16,794 nucleotides of DNA from Actinomycetota bacterium (GCA_005788585.1 SYBY01000340.1:1-16794); one strand, 5' to 3'. Counted from the stretch's first letter, positions 6,191 to 13,370 are shown. Notes: generated from the letters alone by a model not told the origin. A program made the numbers and translations.

Positions 6191-7437
6191 GACCGCTCCA
6201 CGCAGCGCAGGCCGGCGAAGATCTGCCGGCGTTCCGGTCGGTCCCAGTTGCGCGACGTCCGGCGTGCCACGCAGGGCGCCGTCGCCCAGGACCCGCCGCG
6301 CAGCGCGCGGTAGCCGCGGTCGAAGAAGACCTCGCTGTACTCGGGATAGGGGTAAGGCTCGAAGCCGGGGTAGCCGGTGAACGTGCTGCTCGTCCACTCC
6401 CAGGCGTCGCCGGTGAGGCCGCGGACGTCCGTCCCGGCGCCGGCGCCGACCGGAGCGGGGCCGAACGTCGTGCCGCCGAGGACCGGCGCCCCGGTCGGGT
6501 GCAGCGACGCGGCGTGCTCCCACTCGGCCTCGGTGGGCAGGCGGGCGCCGCGCCAGGACGCGAACGCGTCGGCTTCGTGCGCGCTGACGTGGACGATCGG
6601 CTCGTCATCGCGCAGCGGCTCGACGCGGTCGTAGCGGCGGACGGTCTCGCCGTCGTCGTGCCAGAACAGCGGCCGGGTGACGGCGTGCTCCGTGCGCCAC
6701 GTCCAGCCCTCGTCGGTCCACAGGCTGCGGCGCGCGTACCCGCCGTCCTCCATGAAGGCGCGCCAGTCGCCGACGGTGACGGGCCCGCGGTCGATCCGGA
6801 ATGGCGCGAGTTCGGCGGTGTGGGCGGGCAGCTCGTTGTCGTAGGCGAAGCCCGACCGCGCGCCGATCGTCGCCGCGCCGCCCGGGATCTCGACCATCCC
6901 GGCGGCGCTCCCGGACCGCTCGGGCAGTGGGGACCGATCGGGCGTGATCCAACCGGCGGGTGCCAGCGCGAGCGCCTGGAGCATCGTCTCGCGGTGCTGC
7001 TCCTCGTGCTCGAGGAGGAGGTTCCAGAGGAAGCCGTCGGCCTGCAGGCGCGGGGCGTCCGGGCCGAGGTCGGTGTCGGCGGCGCGTTCACACGCGCGCA
7101 CGAGGGTGGCGTCGAGGTAGTCGCGGGCCTGCGCCGGGTCGAGCAGCGGCAGGTCGCCGCGCACCGCGCGGGGCTGTTCGAACGCGTCGTACAGCGCGAA
7201 GACGTCGGGCCGCAGCGGCGCAGGCGCTCCGTCGAGCCGCGAGAGCCACAGGTCCGCGTACGCCGCGATGTGCGCGAGATCCCACACGAGCGGGCTCATC
7301 AGCGCGTCGTGCTGGCGCTGCAGGCGCTCGTCGTCGAGACCGGCGACGAGCGCGAGCGTGCGCCGTCGGGTCTCCTGCAGCCGCTCGGCAAGGCGAGCGC
7401 CCGTCGCGGCCTCCTGGGACGTGGTGGCAGACGGCAC
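6187..7437 (-). CDS. egtB: Ergothioneine biosynthesis protein EgtB (hercynine oxygenase)
   Basis: A 416-residue non-haem iron enzyme that joins hercynine to a thiol donor with O2 to give a sulfoxide, the second step of ergothioneine synthesis. Residues about 15-165 are the DinB-like domain with the iron triad H56 (WDLAHIAAY), H144 and H148 (EHEEQH). Residues about 180-414 are the formylglycine-generating-enzyme-like domain, with RLPTEAEWEHA, DAWEWTSS, YPEYSEVFF and YRALRGGSWAT. D399 and R403 in NWDRPERRQIF match the positions recalled as gamma-glutamylcysteine-binding in mycobacterial EgtB (D416, R420), which favours that donor over free cysteine. The start is GTG 7437, with TAGGGT 9 bases upstream and no Shine-Dalgarno. 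egtD follows with a 4-base overlap. egtA, egtC and egtE are not in the window. Confidence 0.95.
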   Translation of the reverse strand: MPSATTSQEAATGARLAERLQETRRRTLALVAGLDDERLQRQHDALMSPLVWDLAHIAAYADLWLSRLDGAPAPLRPDVFALYDAFEQPRAVRGDLPLLDPAQARDYLDATLVRACERAADTDLGPDAPRLQADGFLWNLLLEHEEQHRETMLQALALAPAGWITPDRSPLPERSGSAAGMVEIPGGAATIGARSGFAYDNELPAHTAELAPFRIDRGPVTVGDWRAFMEDGGYARRSLWTDEGWTWRTEHAVTRPLFWHDDGETVRRYDRVEPLRDDEPIVHVSAHEADAFASWRGARLPTEAEWEHAASLHPTGAPVLGGTTFGPAPVGAGAGTDVRGLTGDAWEWTSSTFTGYPGFEPYPYPEYSEVFFDRGYRALRGGSWATAPCVARRTSRNWDRPERRQIFAGLRCVERS

Positions 7438-7446
7438 TGAGAACCG

Positions 7447-7452
7447 ACCCTA
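7447..7452 (-). promoter_or_regulatory. Likely -10 box of the egtBD operon
   Basis: On the minus strand TAGGGT ends 9 bases before the egtB GTG. It matches TANNNT; no good -35 box is seen, and an inverted repeat occupies that region. Confidence 0.4.
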
Positions 7453-7461
7453 CCCAATGGC

Positions 7462-7481
7462 AGGTGCGGCTACCCGCACCT
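7462..7481. promoter_or_regulatory. 20-bp inverted repeat, candidate operator between egtB and the MMPL gene
   Basis: AGGTGCGG (7462-7469) and CCGCACCT (7474-7481) are perfect 8-base arms around CTAC. It lies just upstream of the putative egtB -10 box and 55 bases before the MMPL start, so a bound protein could affect both divergent genes. TetR-type repressors often use sites of this size; no such gene is adjacent. Confidence 0.5.
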
Positions 7482-7536
7482 CGGAACACCTGCTGACCGT
7501 ATCGGCGCGCCGGCGCTCGGCGACGAGGCTTGCGGC

Positions 7537-9810
7537 ATGGAACGCACACCCCACACACCCACCCCCGGGCGGCCGGCGCCGCGGCGCTCGATCGCCGGCC
7601 GCGCCGGCCGCTGGAGCGCCCACCACAAGAAGACCGCGGTCCTCGGCTGGCTGGCGTTCGTCGCCCTCGCCTTCGTCCTCGGCGGGATGCTCGGCACCAA
7701 GCAGCTCGAGGACGCCGACACCGGCGCCGGCGAATCCGGCCGGGCCGACCAGGTCCTCGAGCGGGCCTTCCCCGAAGATGTGGCCGAGGAGAACATCCTC
7801 ATCCAGGCTCCAGCCGGCGCCTCTGCACGTGATCCCGACGTGCGGCGGGCCGTCGACGACCTCACGGCGACGGTGCGCGACCTACCCGGCGTGAGCGAGG
7901 TCGTCTCGCCCTACGAGCAGGGCGGCGCGGTCTCCGAGGACGGCCGGTCCGTGCTGATCGGCTACGAGCTGCGCGACACCGAGGACGAGCCCGCCGTCGA
8001 CGAGATCTCGGCCATCAACGCCCAGATCGCGAAGGCGGCGAAGGAGTATCCGACCCTGCGCGTCGAGCCCTTCGGAGACGCGACGGCCGAGGAGCAGATC
8101 GAAGGCCAGTTCGAGGAGGACTTCCAGCGGGCCGAGCTGCTGTCGCTGCCGATCACGCTGTTCATCCTGGTCATCGCCTTCGGCGCGCTGGTCGCCGCGG
8201 GTCTCCCGCTGCTGCTGGGTATCACGGCGGTCACCGCCTCACTCGGCCTGGTCGCGCTGCCGAGCCAGATCCTGCCCGTCGACGAGGCGATCAGCTCGGT
8301 GATCCTGCTGATCGGCATGGCGGTCGGGGTGGACTACTCGCTGTTCTACCTGCGGCGGGAACGCGAGGAACGCGCGAAGGGCCGCACGACCGAGCAGGCG
8401 ATCGACATCGCCGCGGCGACGTCGGGCAAGGCGATCCTCATCAGCGGCCTGACGGTCATCATCGCGATGTCCGGCATGTTCCTCACCGGGGACAAGACGT
8501 TCATGTCCTTCGGCGTGGGCACGATCATCGTGGTCGCCGCCGCCATGATCGGCTCGATCACGGTCGTCCCGGCGATGCTGTCGTGGCTCGGCCCGAAGGT
8601 CGACAAGGGACGCGTGCCGTTCCTCGGCCGCCGTTCCGCGGGCGACAGCAAGCTGTGGGGCGCGATCCTCACGCCGGTGCTGCGGTTCCCGCTGCCCGCC
8701 GCGCTGCTCGCCGCCGCGCTGCTGGTCGGCATGGCGCTGCCCGCGCTGCAGATGAAGACCGCCACGAGCGGACTCGACATGCTGCCGCGCTCGCTGCCGG
8801 TCATGCAGACCTACGACCGCATCCAGGAGGCGTTCCCGGGTGAGCCGATCCCGGCCGTCGTCGCGGTGCAGGCCGAGGACGTCAACACCCCCGAGGTCAC
8901 CGCCGCGATCGGTCGGATGGTCGACGACGCGGAGGCCACCGGACTGTTCGGGACGGGCGCCGACGTCACTGTCGCCGACGACGGCTCGGTTGCGGCGGTC
9001 ACGATCCCGATGAAGGGCGACGGATCGGACGACGCATCGCTCGACGGACTGGCCGCACTGCGCGAGGACATCATCCCCGCGACGCTCGGCGAGGCCGGCA
9101 TCACCGGCGAGGTCACCGGCTTCACCGCCGGCTCGGAGGACTGGAACGACCGCATGCGCGGAGCGGCGCCGCTGGTGTTCGCGTTCGTGCTGACCCTGGC
9201 GTTCCTCCTGCTCATGGTCACGTTCCGCTCGGTGGTCATCCCGCTGACGGGCATCGCGATGAACCTGCTCAGCGTGGCGGCCGCGTACGGCGCACTCGTG
9301 TGGGTCTTCCAGTTCGGCAACCTCGAGGGCCTGCTCGGCTTCGACGCGCCGGGCGCCGTGACGAGCTGGCTGCCGATCTTCCTGTTCGTGATCCTCTTCG
9401 GGCTCTCGATGGACTACCACGTGTTCATCCTCAGCCGGATCAAGGAGGCGCGGGACGGAGGGATGAGGACGGCCGACGCGATCTCGTCGGGCATCCGCTC
9501 GACGGCGGGCGTCGTGACGAGCGCCGCGGTGGTCATGGTGGCCGTGTTCTCGATCTTCGGGTCGCTCTCGATGATCGAGATGAAGCAGATGGGCGTCGGC
9601 CTGGCCGTGGCCATCCTGCTCGACGCGACCATCGTCCGCGGTGTCCTCCTCCCGGCTGTCATGCAGCTCCTGGGGGAGGCCAACTGGTACCTCCCGAAGT
9701 GGCTGCAGTGGCTGCCTGAGGTGGACCACGGAGCCGGGGACGTTATGGAACCGGCACGCGAGCCGGCCCCGCGCCCGGTGGAGGAGATCCCCGAGCCCGC
9801 GGGCGTCTGA
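7537..9810 (+). CDS. MMPL family (RND-type) transporter
   Basis: A 757-residue integral membrane transporter made of two MMPL repeats, each with one helix, an extracytoplasmic loop domain and a five-helix bundle (about 12 helices). TM1 is about 33-51, the first loop domain about 55-200, helices about 200-350, TM7 about 385-402, the second loop about 405-540, and helices about 543-710. D266-Y267 in VGVDYSLFYLRR and D626-Y627 in GLSMDYHVFILSR are the paired Asp-Tyr positions of the proton relay known from MmpL3. Such proteins use the proton gradient to export lipids or hydrophobic compounds; the cargo is not evident. The start is ATG 7537, preceded by a degenerate GAGGCT box at the same 6-base spacing as other starts here. 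The acidic, Pro-rich C-terminal tail is short. It is divergent from egtB and ends in a strong hairpin. Confidence 0.92.
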   Translation: MERTPHTPTPGRPAPRRSIAGRAGRWSAHHKKTAVLGWLAFVALAFVLGGMLGTKQLEDADTGAGESGRADQVLERAFPEDVAEENILIQAPAGASARDPDVRRAVDDLTATVRDLPGVSEVVSPYEQGGAVSEDGRSVLIGYELRDTEDEPAVDEISAINAQIAKAAKEYPTLRVEPFGDATAEEQIEGQFEEDFQRAELLSLPITLFILVIAFGALVAAGLPLLLGITAVTASLGLVALPSQILPVDEAISSVILLIGMAVGVDYSLFYLRREREERAKGRTTEQAIDIAAATSGKAILISGLTVIIAMSGMFLTGDKTFMSFGVGTIIVVAAAMIGSITVVPAMLSWLGPKVDKGRVPFLGRRSAGDSKLWGAILTPVLRFPLPAALLAAALLVGMALPALQMKTATSGLDMLPRSLPVMQTYDRIQEAFPGEPIPAVVAVQAEDVNTPEVTAAIGRMVDDAEATGLFGTGADVTVADDGSVAAVTIPMKGDGSDDASLDGLAALREDIIPATLGEAGITGEVTGFTAGSEDWNDRMRGAAPLVFAFVLTLAFLLLMVTFRSVVIPLTGIAMNLLSVAAAYGALVWVFQFGNLEGLLGFDAPGAVTSWLPIFLFVILFGLSMDYHVFILSRIKEARDGGMRTADAISSGIRSTAGVVTSAAVVMVAVFSIFGSLSMIEMKQMGVGLAVAILLDATIVRGVLLPAVMQLLGEANWYLPKWLQWLPEVDHGAGDVMEPAREPAPRPVEEIPEPAGV

Positions 9811-9816
9811 CGCGAC

Positions 9817-9847
9817 AGGCCTCAGGCTCAACGTGAGCCTGAGGCCT
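9817..9847 (+). terminator. Strong hairpin terminator after the MMPL gene
   Basis: AGGCCTCAGGCTCA (9817-9830) and TGAGCCTGAGGCCT (9834-9847) form a perfect 14-bp stem with loop ACG, starting 6 bases after the stop codon. Only a weak T-rich stretch follows (CGTCGTT), as is common in high-GC actinobacteria. Confidence 0.85.
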
Positions 9848-9882
9848 CGTCGTTATGGCGTCGTGCGGAGGGGCACGCCGGG

Positions 9883-9888
9883 TACGCT
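9883..9888 (+). promoter_or_regulatory. Leaderless-type -10 box of the alcohol dehydrogenase gene
   Basis: TACGCT lies 6 bases before ATG 9895, the same hexamer and spacing as at 587-592. No Shine-Dalgarno is present and no clear -35 was found. Confidence 0.5.
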
Positions 9889-9894
9889 GCGGCC

Positions 9895-11001
9895 ATGGAG
9901 ATCCGCGCCGCCGTACTCGAGGAGTTCGCCCAGCCGCTGCAGGTCACGACGCTCGACCTGGCAGGGCCGAAGGCGGGTGAGGTGCTCGTCCGGCTGCACG
10001 CCTGCGGGGTCTGTCACACCGACATGTACTCCGCGTCAGGGGTGGATCCATCGGGCTACGCGCCCTGTGTCCTGGGACACGAGGGCGCGGGCGTGGTCGA
10101 GGCCGTCGGCGACGGCGTCACCTCGGTGGCGCCCGGCGACCACGTCGTCACCCTCTTCAGCCCGCAGTGCGGGCAGTGCGTGAACTGCCGCTCGGGCCGC
10201 ACGAACATCTGCGTGGCGATCCGCGAGCAGCAGAACCAGGGCTACCTGCCCGACGGGACGGCCCGGCTGTCCCGCGACGGCGAGCCGATCCGCCACTTCA
10301 TGGGCTGCTCGACCTTCGCCGAGGCCACCGTCGTCTCGGAGTTCTCGCTGGCGAAGGTCAGCAAGGACGCGCCGCTGGAGACCGCCGCGCTCTTCGCCTG
10401 CGGCCTGTCGACCGGCCTGGGTGCGGCGATGTACCGCGCGAAGGTCTGGGAAGGCTCGACCGCCGTGGTCTTCGGGGCCGGCATGGTCGGCCTGGGTGCC
10501 GTCGCCGGCGCCCGGCTGCAGGGCGCCGAGCGGATCATCTGCGTCGATCTGAGCGAGGACCGCCTGGAGCTGGCCAAGCACCACGGCGCGACCGACACCT
10601 GGGTGGCGGGCGACGACATCGTCGACCGCATCCTCGCCGAGACCGACGGCTACGGCGCGGATTTCACCTTCGAGGCGACCGGGCTGGTGGGCGTCATGCG
10701 CCAGGCCGTCGAGTCCGCCCGCATGGGCTGGGGCGTGTGTTGCGTCACCGGCGTGGCGGGCAAGGGGGAGACGCTGGACATCGTCCCGCGATACCTGATC
10801 ACCGGCCGCACGGTCATGGGTGCGTCATTCGGCGGCGTGAAGGGCAGGGACCAGGTCCCGGAGCTGGTCGACCGCTACCTGGCGGGCGACATCGACGCGG
10901 ACGCGTTCATCTCGCACCGCATCTCGCTCGACGACATCAACAAGGGGTTCGATCTCATGCATCACCAGGACGGCATTCGCAGCGTGGTCCAGTTCACATG
11001 A
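9895..11001 (+). CDS. Class III zinc alcohol dehydrogenase / S-(hydroxymethyl)thiol (formaldehyde) dehydrogenase
   Basis: A 368-residue cytoplasmic medium-chain dehydrogenase. Catalytic zinc ligands are C40 (GVCHTD), H62-E63 (GHEGAG) and C169. The structural zinc cysteines are C92, C95, C98 and C106. GAGMVG (194-199) and D218 (ICVDLS) indicate NAD rather than NADP. D51 in SGVDPSG and R110 in AIREQQ sit where class III enzymes carry Asp57 and Arg115, which favours a thiol-adduct substrate such as S-hydroxymethyl-mycothiol or -glutathione. Mycothiol would be expected in many actinobacteria, but the thiol cannot be read from sequence. The gene overlaps the next one by 4 bases (ATGA), and a class III dehydrogenase followed by an MBL-fold hydrolase is a recurrent actinobacterial pair, as with mycobacterial MscR. 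It could instead oxidise other primary alcohols. Confidence 0.88.
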   Translation: MEIRAAVLEEFAQPLQVTTLDLAGPKAGEVLVRLHACGVCHTDMYSASGVDPSGYAPCVLGHEGAGVVEAVGDGVTSVAPGDHVVTLFSPQCGQCVNCRSGRTNICVAIREQQNQGYLPDGTARLSRDGEPIRHFMGCSTFAEATVVSEFSLAKVSKDAPLETAALFACGLSTGLGAAMYRAKVWEGSTAVVFGAGMVGLGAVAGARLQGAERIICVDLSEDRLELAKHHGATDTWVAGDDIVDRILAETDGYGADFTFEATGLVGVMRQAVESARMGWGVCCVTGVAGKGETLDIVPRYLITGRTVMGASFGGVKGRDQVPELVDRYLAGDIDADAFISHRISLDDINKGFDLMHHQDGIRSVVQFT

Positions 11002-11750
11002 GCCTGATCATCGAACGGACCGAGGCGCCCGGCTGGACGTCGAACTCGTACCTCGTCGCGGACGGCGAGGGCGGACGCGCCGTCGTCATCGACGGCAACG
11101 GGATCGCACAGCCGCTCATCGACCGCGCCGAGGAACTCGGCGTGACGGTCGACGCGATCCTCGTCACCCACCAGCACGCCGACCACGTCGAGGCGATCGT
11201 CGACTATCGCGACGCCTTCGGGGCGCCCGTCTACACCCATGCGATCACGAATGCGGCGGTCGAGGGCCTGAACGCCGAGCACGAGATCGCCGAGGGCGAC
11301 GTCCTGGAGTTCGGTGGCCTGCGGATCGAGCCGCTGCTCAGCGAGGGGCACTGTGCAGGGCAGCTCGTGTACGTCGTCAACGGCACCGACGCGTTCACCG
11401 CCGACACGATCTTCAAGGGCACGGTGGGCGGGAACTTCGCCCCCGCGAACACGGGCTACGCCGATCAGAAGGCCGCCGCGATGCGCCTGGCGCAGCTGCC
11501 TGCCGAGACGGTGCTGCACCCCGGCCACACGCTGCCGACGACCGCCGGCGAGGAGTGGGAGCACAACCCGTTCATCCGCATCTGGCGCGGACTCGACCCC
11601 GAGGGCGACGAGGCGGTGACGGTGTGGGACCGACCGGCGACGCTCATCCTCTGGGCGCCCGATTACGACGGGACGAACAAGGCATGGGTGCGGTTCTCCG
11701 ACACCGGCGAGGACGGGATCACGGGCGGGTCGCAGGTGGTGCGGCTGTAG
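10998..11750 (+). CDS. MBL-fold (glyoxalase II-like) metallo-hydrolase
   Basis: A 250-residue metallo-beta-lactamase-fold protein. Metal ligands visible are H58, H60, D62 and H63 (THQHADH), H118 (EGHCAGQL), D136 (FTADTIF) and H177 (LHPGH), the full dinuclear glyoxalase II-like set. The body ends with EHNPFIR near 188-194, as in hydroxyacylglutathione hydrolases. A further segment (about 205-250, WDRPATLILWAPDYDG) goes beyond the minimal fold. Its ATG 10998 overlaps the dehydrogenase stop (ATGA), so it is co-translated. It probably hydrolyses a thioester or thiol adduct made by the dehydrogenase, for example S-formyl-mycothiol or a related acylthiol; that is inference from context. A longer in-frame form starting at 10167 is rejected because it lies within the dehydrogenase gene. 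Confidence 0.88.
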   Translation: MSLIIERTEAPGWTSNSYLVADGEGGRAVVIDGNGIAQPLIDRAEELGVTVDAILVTHQHADHVEAIVDYRDAFGAPVYTHAITNAAVEGLNAEHEIAEGDVLEFGGLRIEPLLSEGHCAGQLVYVVNGTDAFTADTIFKGTVGGNFAPANTGYADQKAAAMRLAQLPAETVLHPGHTLPTTAGEEWEHNPFIRIWRGLDPEGDEAVTVWDRPATLILWAPDYDGTNKAWVRFSDTGEDGITGGSQVVRL

Positions 11751-11802
11751 GGACGGCTCGGGGGCCGCAGCGGCGTACCACCCGGTTCGGCCGGTGCGGC
11801 GT

Positions 11803-12027
11803 TCAGATCAGCTTGCGGTGGTCCAGCCGCTCGAACGCGGTCCTGATCCAGGGGTCGAAGAACGTCCCCGCCTGCTTGCGCATCTCCGCGAACGCGTCGT
11901 CGATCTTCATGGCGCGCTTGTACGGCCGCTCGTGGGTGAGGGCGGCGAAGGCGTCAGCCGCCATCACGATGCGGCTCTCGACAGCGCAAACACGGACGTA
12001 CGGTTCGGAGCGGCTCACCACTTCCAT
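11803..12027 (-). pseudogene. Remnant of an HD-GYP domain (truncated)
   Basis: A 74-codon open frame whose residues about 18-70 match only the last third of an HD-GYP phosphodiesterase: SRIVMAADAFAALTHERPYKRAM, then the AGTFFDP helix. The N-terminal HD pair, the HHE motif and the GYP motif are missing. The frame is closed by a stop shortly upstream, and the sequence before SRIV is unrelated. It therefore cannot bind metal or cleave cyclic di-GMP. It reads as the 3' relic of a longer gene lost upstream of about 11975. It is not closely similar to the HD-GYP gene at 14531-15976, so it is not a recent copy of it. A translated small protein is possible but unlikely. Confidence 0.6.
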
Positions 12028-12107
12028 GGAAGGTCCCCGCCTGCCGTCACAGTCCCGTCACGCGGCCCCTTCTGGATTCATACGGCCGGTGCCGATGGGC
12101 GTCCTGC

Positions 12108-12878
12108 ATGGGGTCGTTCACACGCTCATCAGCAGTCGTGCCGGCTGTCGGTTTCCGCATCGCGCGGCTCGCGCTGGCCGGCGCGGTCGTGGTGGCTGGC
12201 GCCCTGCTGCAGGCGGGTCCCGCGGTTGCAGACAGCACGCGAGCCGAGGTGGAGGTCCGCACCGCGGGCCGCGTCATTGCGACTCGGCGTGCGGTCTTCG
12301 GAGCAGGCAACGTCGGCGCCGAGGGCGAGCCCCGGCGTGACACCACGCTGATCGCGGCGCTCGGGCCATCAACCGTCGCCGTGGCGCTCGACGGGATGGT
12401 CATCATCATGCACTCCCATCTCCCAGCCACCCAGCCCACGGAGCGCGAGCTGGTGCGGGCTGCTGCGCTGGCTCCGGCGATCGTCACGTTGGGCGGGCTC
12501 GATGGCCAGGGCGCGCTGTCGGCCCCCGCCGTCTTGCGGACGGGTGCCCTTTTGCTGGGAACGGCGGCGCAGTGCGTCGCCTTGGGGATGCGCGATGCTG
12601 CGGCGAGCGCGCGATGCCATGCGTTCCGACCCGCCGGTGACGGACCCGTCGTGGCCCGCATCGCGGTGAGTGCCGTTGACCTAGCCACGCCCCACGGGCG
12701 TCCTGCGCCTGCGTGGCGCTTCGATGGCGGCGGGCGATCCGTCCTTTGGCGCTCCGGCTCGGTCGATCACCTGGATTCGACGCGGCGGTGCGACAACGCC
12801 GTCACGGTGGTCCACCTGCCCCGTTCGATCGTGCTTCGCTTGCCATGTGCATCCCGCCCGTACGACGTGACAACCTGA
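12108..12878 (+). CDS. Exported protein of unknown function
   Basis: Not recognised. It is a 256-residue frame with a clear signal peptide: basic residues near 17-20 (RIAR), a hydrophobic core 21-38 and an AVA-D cleavage site near 41-42. The mature part is about 215 residues with four cysteines (156, 170, 228, 247), enough for two disulfides. It starts with a beta-type segment (AEVEVRTAGRVIATRR) and has no membrane anchor or obvious enzyme motif. Codon third positions are less GC-rich than in neighbouring genes, hinting at transfer or relaxed selection. The start is uncertain: ATG 12108 has no good ribosome binding site or -10 box. The opposite strand also has a long frame (12047-12688), but this strand is preferred because of the signal peptide. 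It sits beside a gene remnant, in the least conserved-looking part of the window. Confidence 0.55.
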   Translation: MGSFTRSSAVVPAVGFRIARLALAGAVVVAGALLQAGPAVADSTRAEVEVRTAGRVIATRRAVFGAGNVGAEGEPRRDTTLIAALGPSTVAVALDGMVIIMHSHLPATQPTERELVRAAALAPAIVTLGGLDGQGALSAPAVLRTGALLLGTAAQCVALGMRDAAASARCHAFRPAGDGPVVARIAVSAVDLATPHGRPAPAWRFDGGGRSVLWRSGSVDHLDSTRRCDNAVTVVHLPRSIVLRLPCASRPYDVTT

Positions 12879-12912
12879 CCATCGTCGGGCGGCGCCGTGG
12901 TCGCGGCGTTCG

Positions 12913-12944
12913 GCGTGCCGACGCTCTGGGGCTGAGCGGCACGC
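12913..12944. terminator. Possible bidirectional terminator hairpin
   Basis: GCGTGCCG (12913-12920) and CGGCACGC (12937-12944) can form an 8-bp stem with a 16-base loop, between the convergent ends of the exported-protein gene and the hxlR-type gene. No T-tract follows. Confidence 0.35.
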
Positions 12945-12947
12945 GAC

Positions 12948-13298
12948 CTACGCGCTGGCCCGCCGCTGCTTGATCCGGTGCCCGACCTCGACGATTGCGT
13001 CGACCGCCGGAAGCAGTTCCCGCCCGAAGCCGGTGAGCTCGTACTCCACGGACGGGGGCGCCGTCGCGCGCTCGGTACGGGTGATCAATCCGTCGGCGGC
13101 CATCGCGCGCAGGCGCGCGGACAGGACCTTGGCGCTGACGCCGTCGAGATCCCCGCGCAGTTCGTTGAACCGCCGCGGGCCCTCCCGCAGGTACCACAGG
13201 ACGTTGGGCGTCCATGCGCCGCCGATGAGGTCGAGGCATGACGTCAGCGGACAGTCGCCTGGCGGTGGGCTGACGCGGCTCGGTCGGTGGCGCAGCAC
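12948..13298 (-). CDS. HxlR family winged-helix transcriptional regulator
   Basis: A 116-residue DNA-binding protein. CLDLIGGAWTPNVLWYL (21-37), GPRRFNELRGDLDGVSAKVLSARL (40-63) and the wing LITRTERATAPPSVEYELTGFG (71-92) are the standard HxlR blocks. C16 in the GDCP motif is at the position of the redox- or electrophile-sensing cysteine of YodB/HypR-type members, and a second cysteine is C21. It probably represses the divergent nitronate monooxygenase gene and itself through the GGTNACC boxes that begin right next to its start codon. The start is GTG 13298; TAACCT (minus, 13308-13313) lies 9 bases upstream as a possible -10 box. The effector is unknown. Confidence 0.9.
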   Translation of the reverse strand: MLRHRPSRVSPPPGDCPLTSCLDLIGGAWTPNVLWYLREGPRRFNELRGDLDGVSAKVLSARLRAMAADGLITRTERATAPPSVEYELTGFGRELLPAVDAIVEVGHRIKQRRASA

Positions 13299-13326
13299 GG
13301 TTACCGCAGGTTACCGGCCGGTCACC
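13299..13326. promoter_or_regulatory. Triple GGTNACC operator between hxlR-type gene and nitronate monooxygenase gene
   Basis: GGTTACC (13299-13305), GGTTACC (13309-13315) and GGTCACC (13320-13326) are each near-palindromic and start 10 and 11 bases apart, one helical turn. They touch the regulator's start codon and end 9 bases before the -35 box of the divergent gene, an ideal place for HxlR binding. Confidence 0.65.
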
Positions 13327-13335
13327 GGCAGATGG

Positions 13336-13364
13336 TTGCTGGTCGTTGCGTGTGCACCTACTGT
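13336..13364 (+). promoter_or_regulatory. Promoter of the nitronate monooxygenase gene
   Basis: TTGCTG (13336-13341) and TACTGT (13359-13364) are separated by 17 bases and the -10 ends 6 bases before ATG 13371. It is the best-formed promoter in the window and indicates a leaderless mRNA. Confidence 0.65.
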
Positions 13365-13370
13365 CGGGGC

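Noticed and set aside
8239..9831. Minus-strand frame of 530 codons opposite the MMPL gene
   Set aside because: It is His/Arg/Asp-rich antisense sequence typical of GC-rich membrane protein genes; it also crosses the terminator.
10167..10997. N-terminal extension of the MBL-fold protein
   Set aside because: These codons are an alternative frame within the dehydrogenase gene; the ATGA junction at 10998 is the real start.
11779..11796. Small bulged hairpin (CACC / GGTG) after the MBL-fold gene
   Set aside because: The stem is short with a bulge and has no T-tract, so it is too weak to call a terminator.
12047..12688. Minus-strand frame of 213 codons opposite the exported protein
   Set aside because: Ser/Ala/Arg/Thr-rich with no domain; the plus strand has a well-formed signal peptide. 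Some doubt remains because neither has a recognised family.
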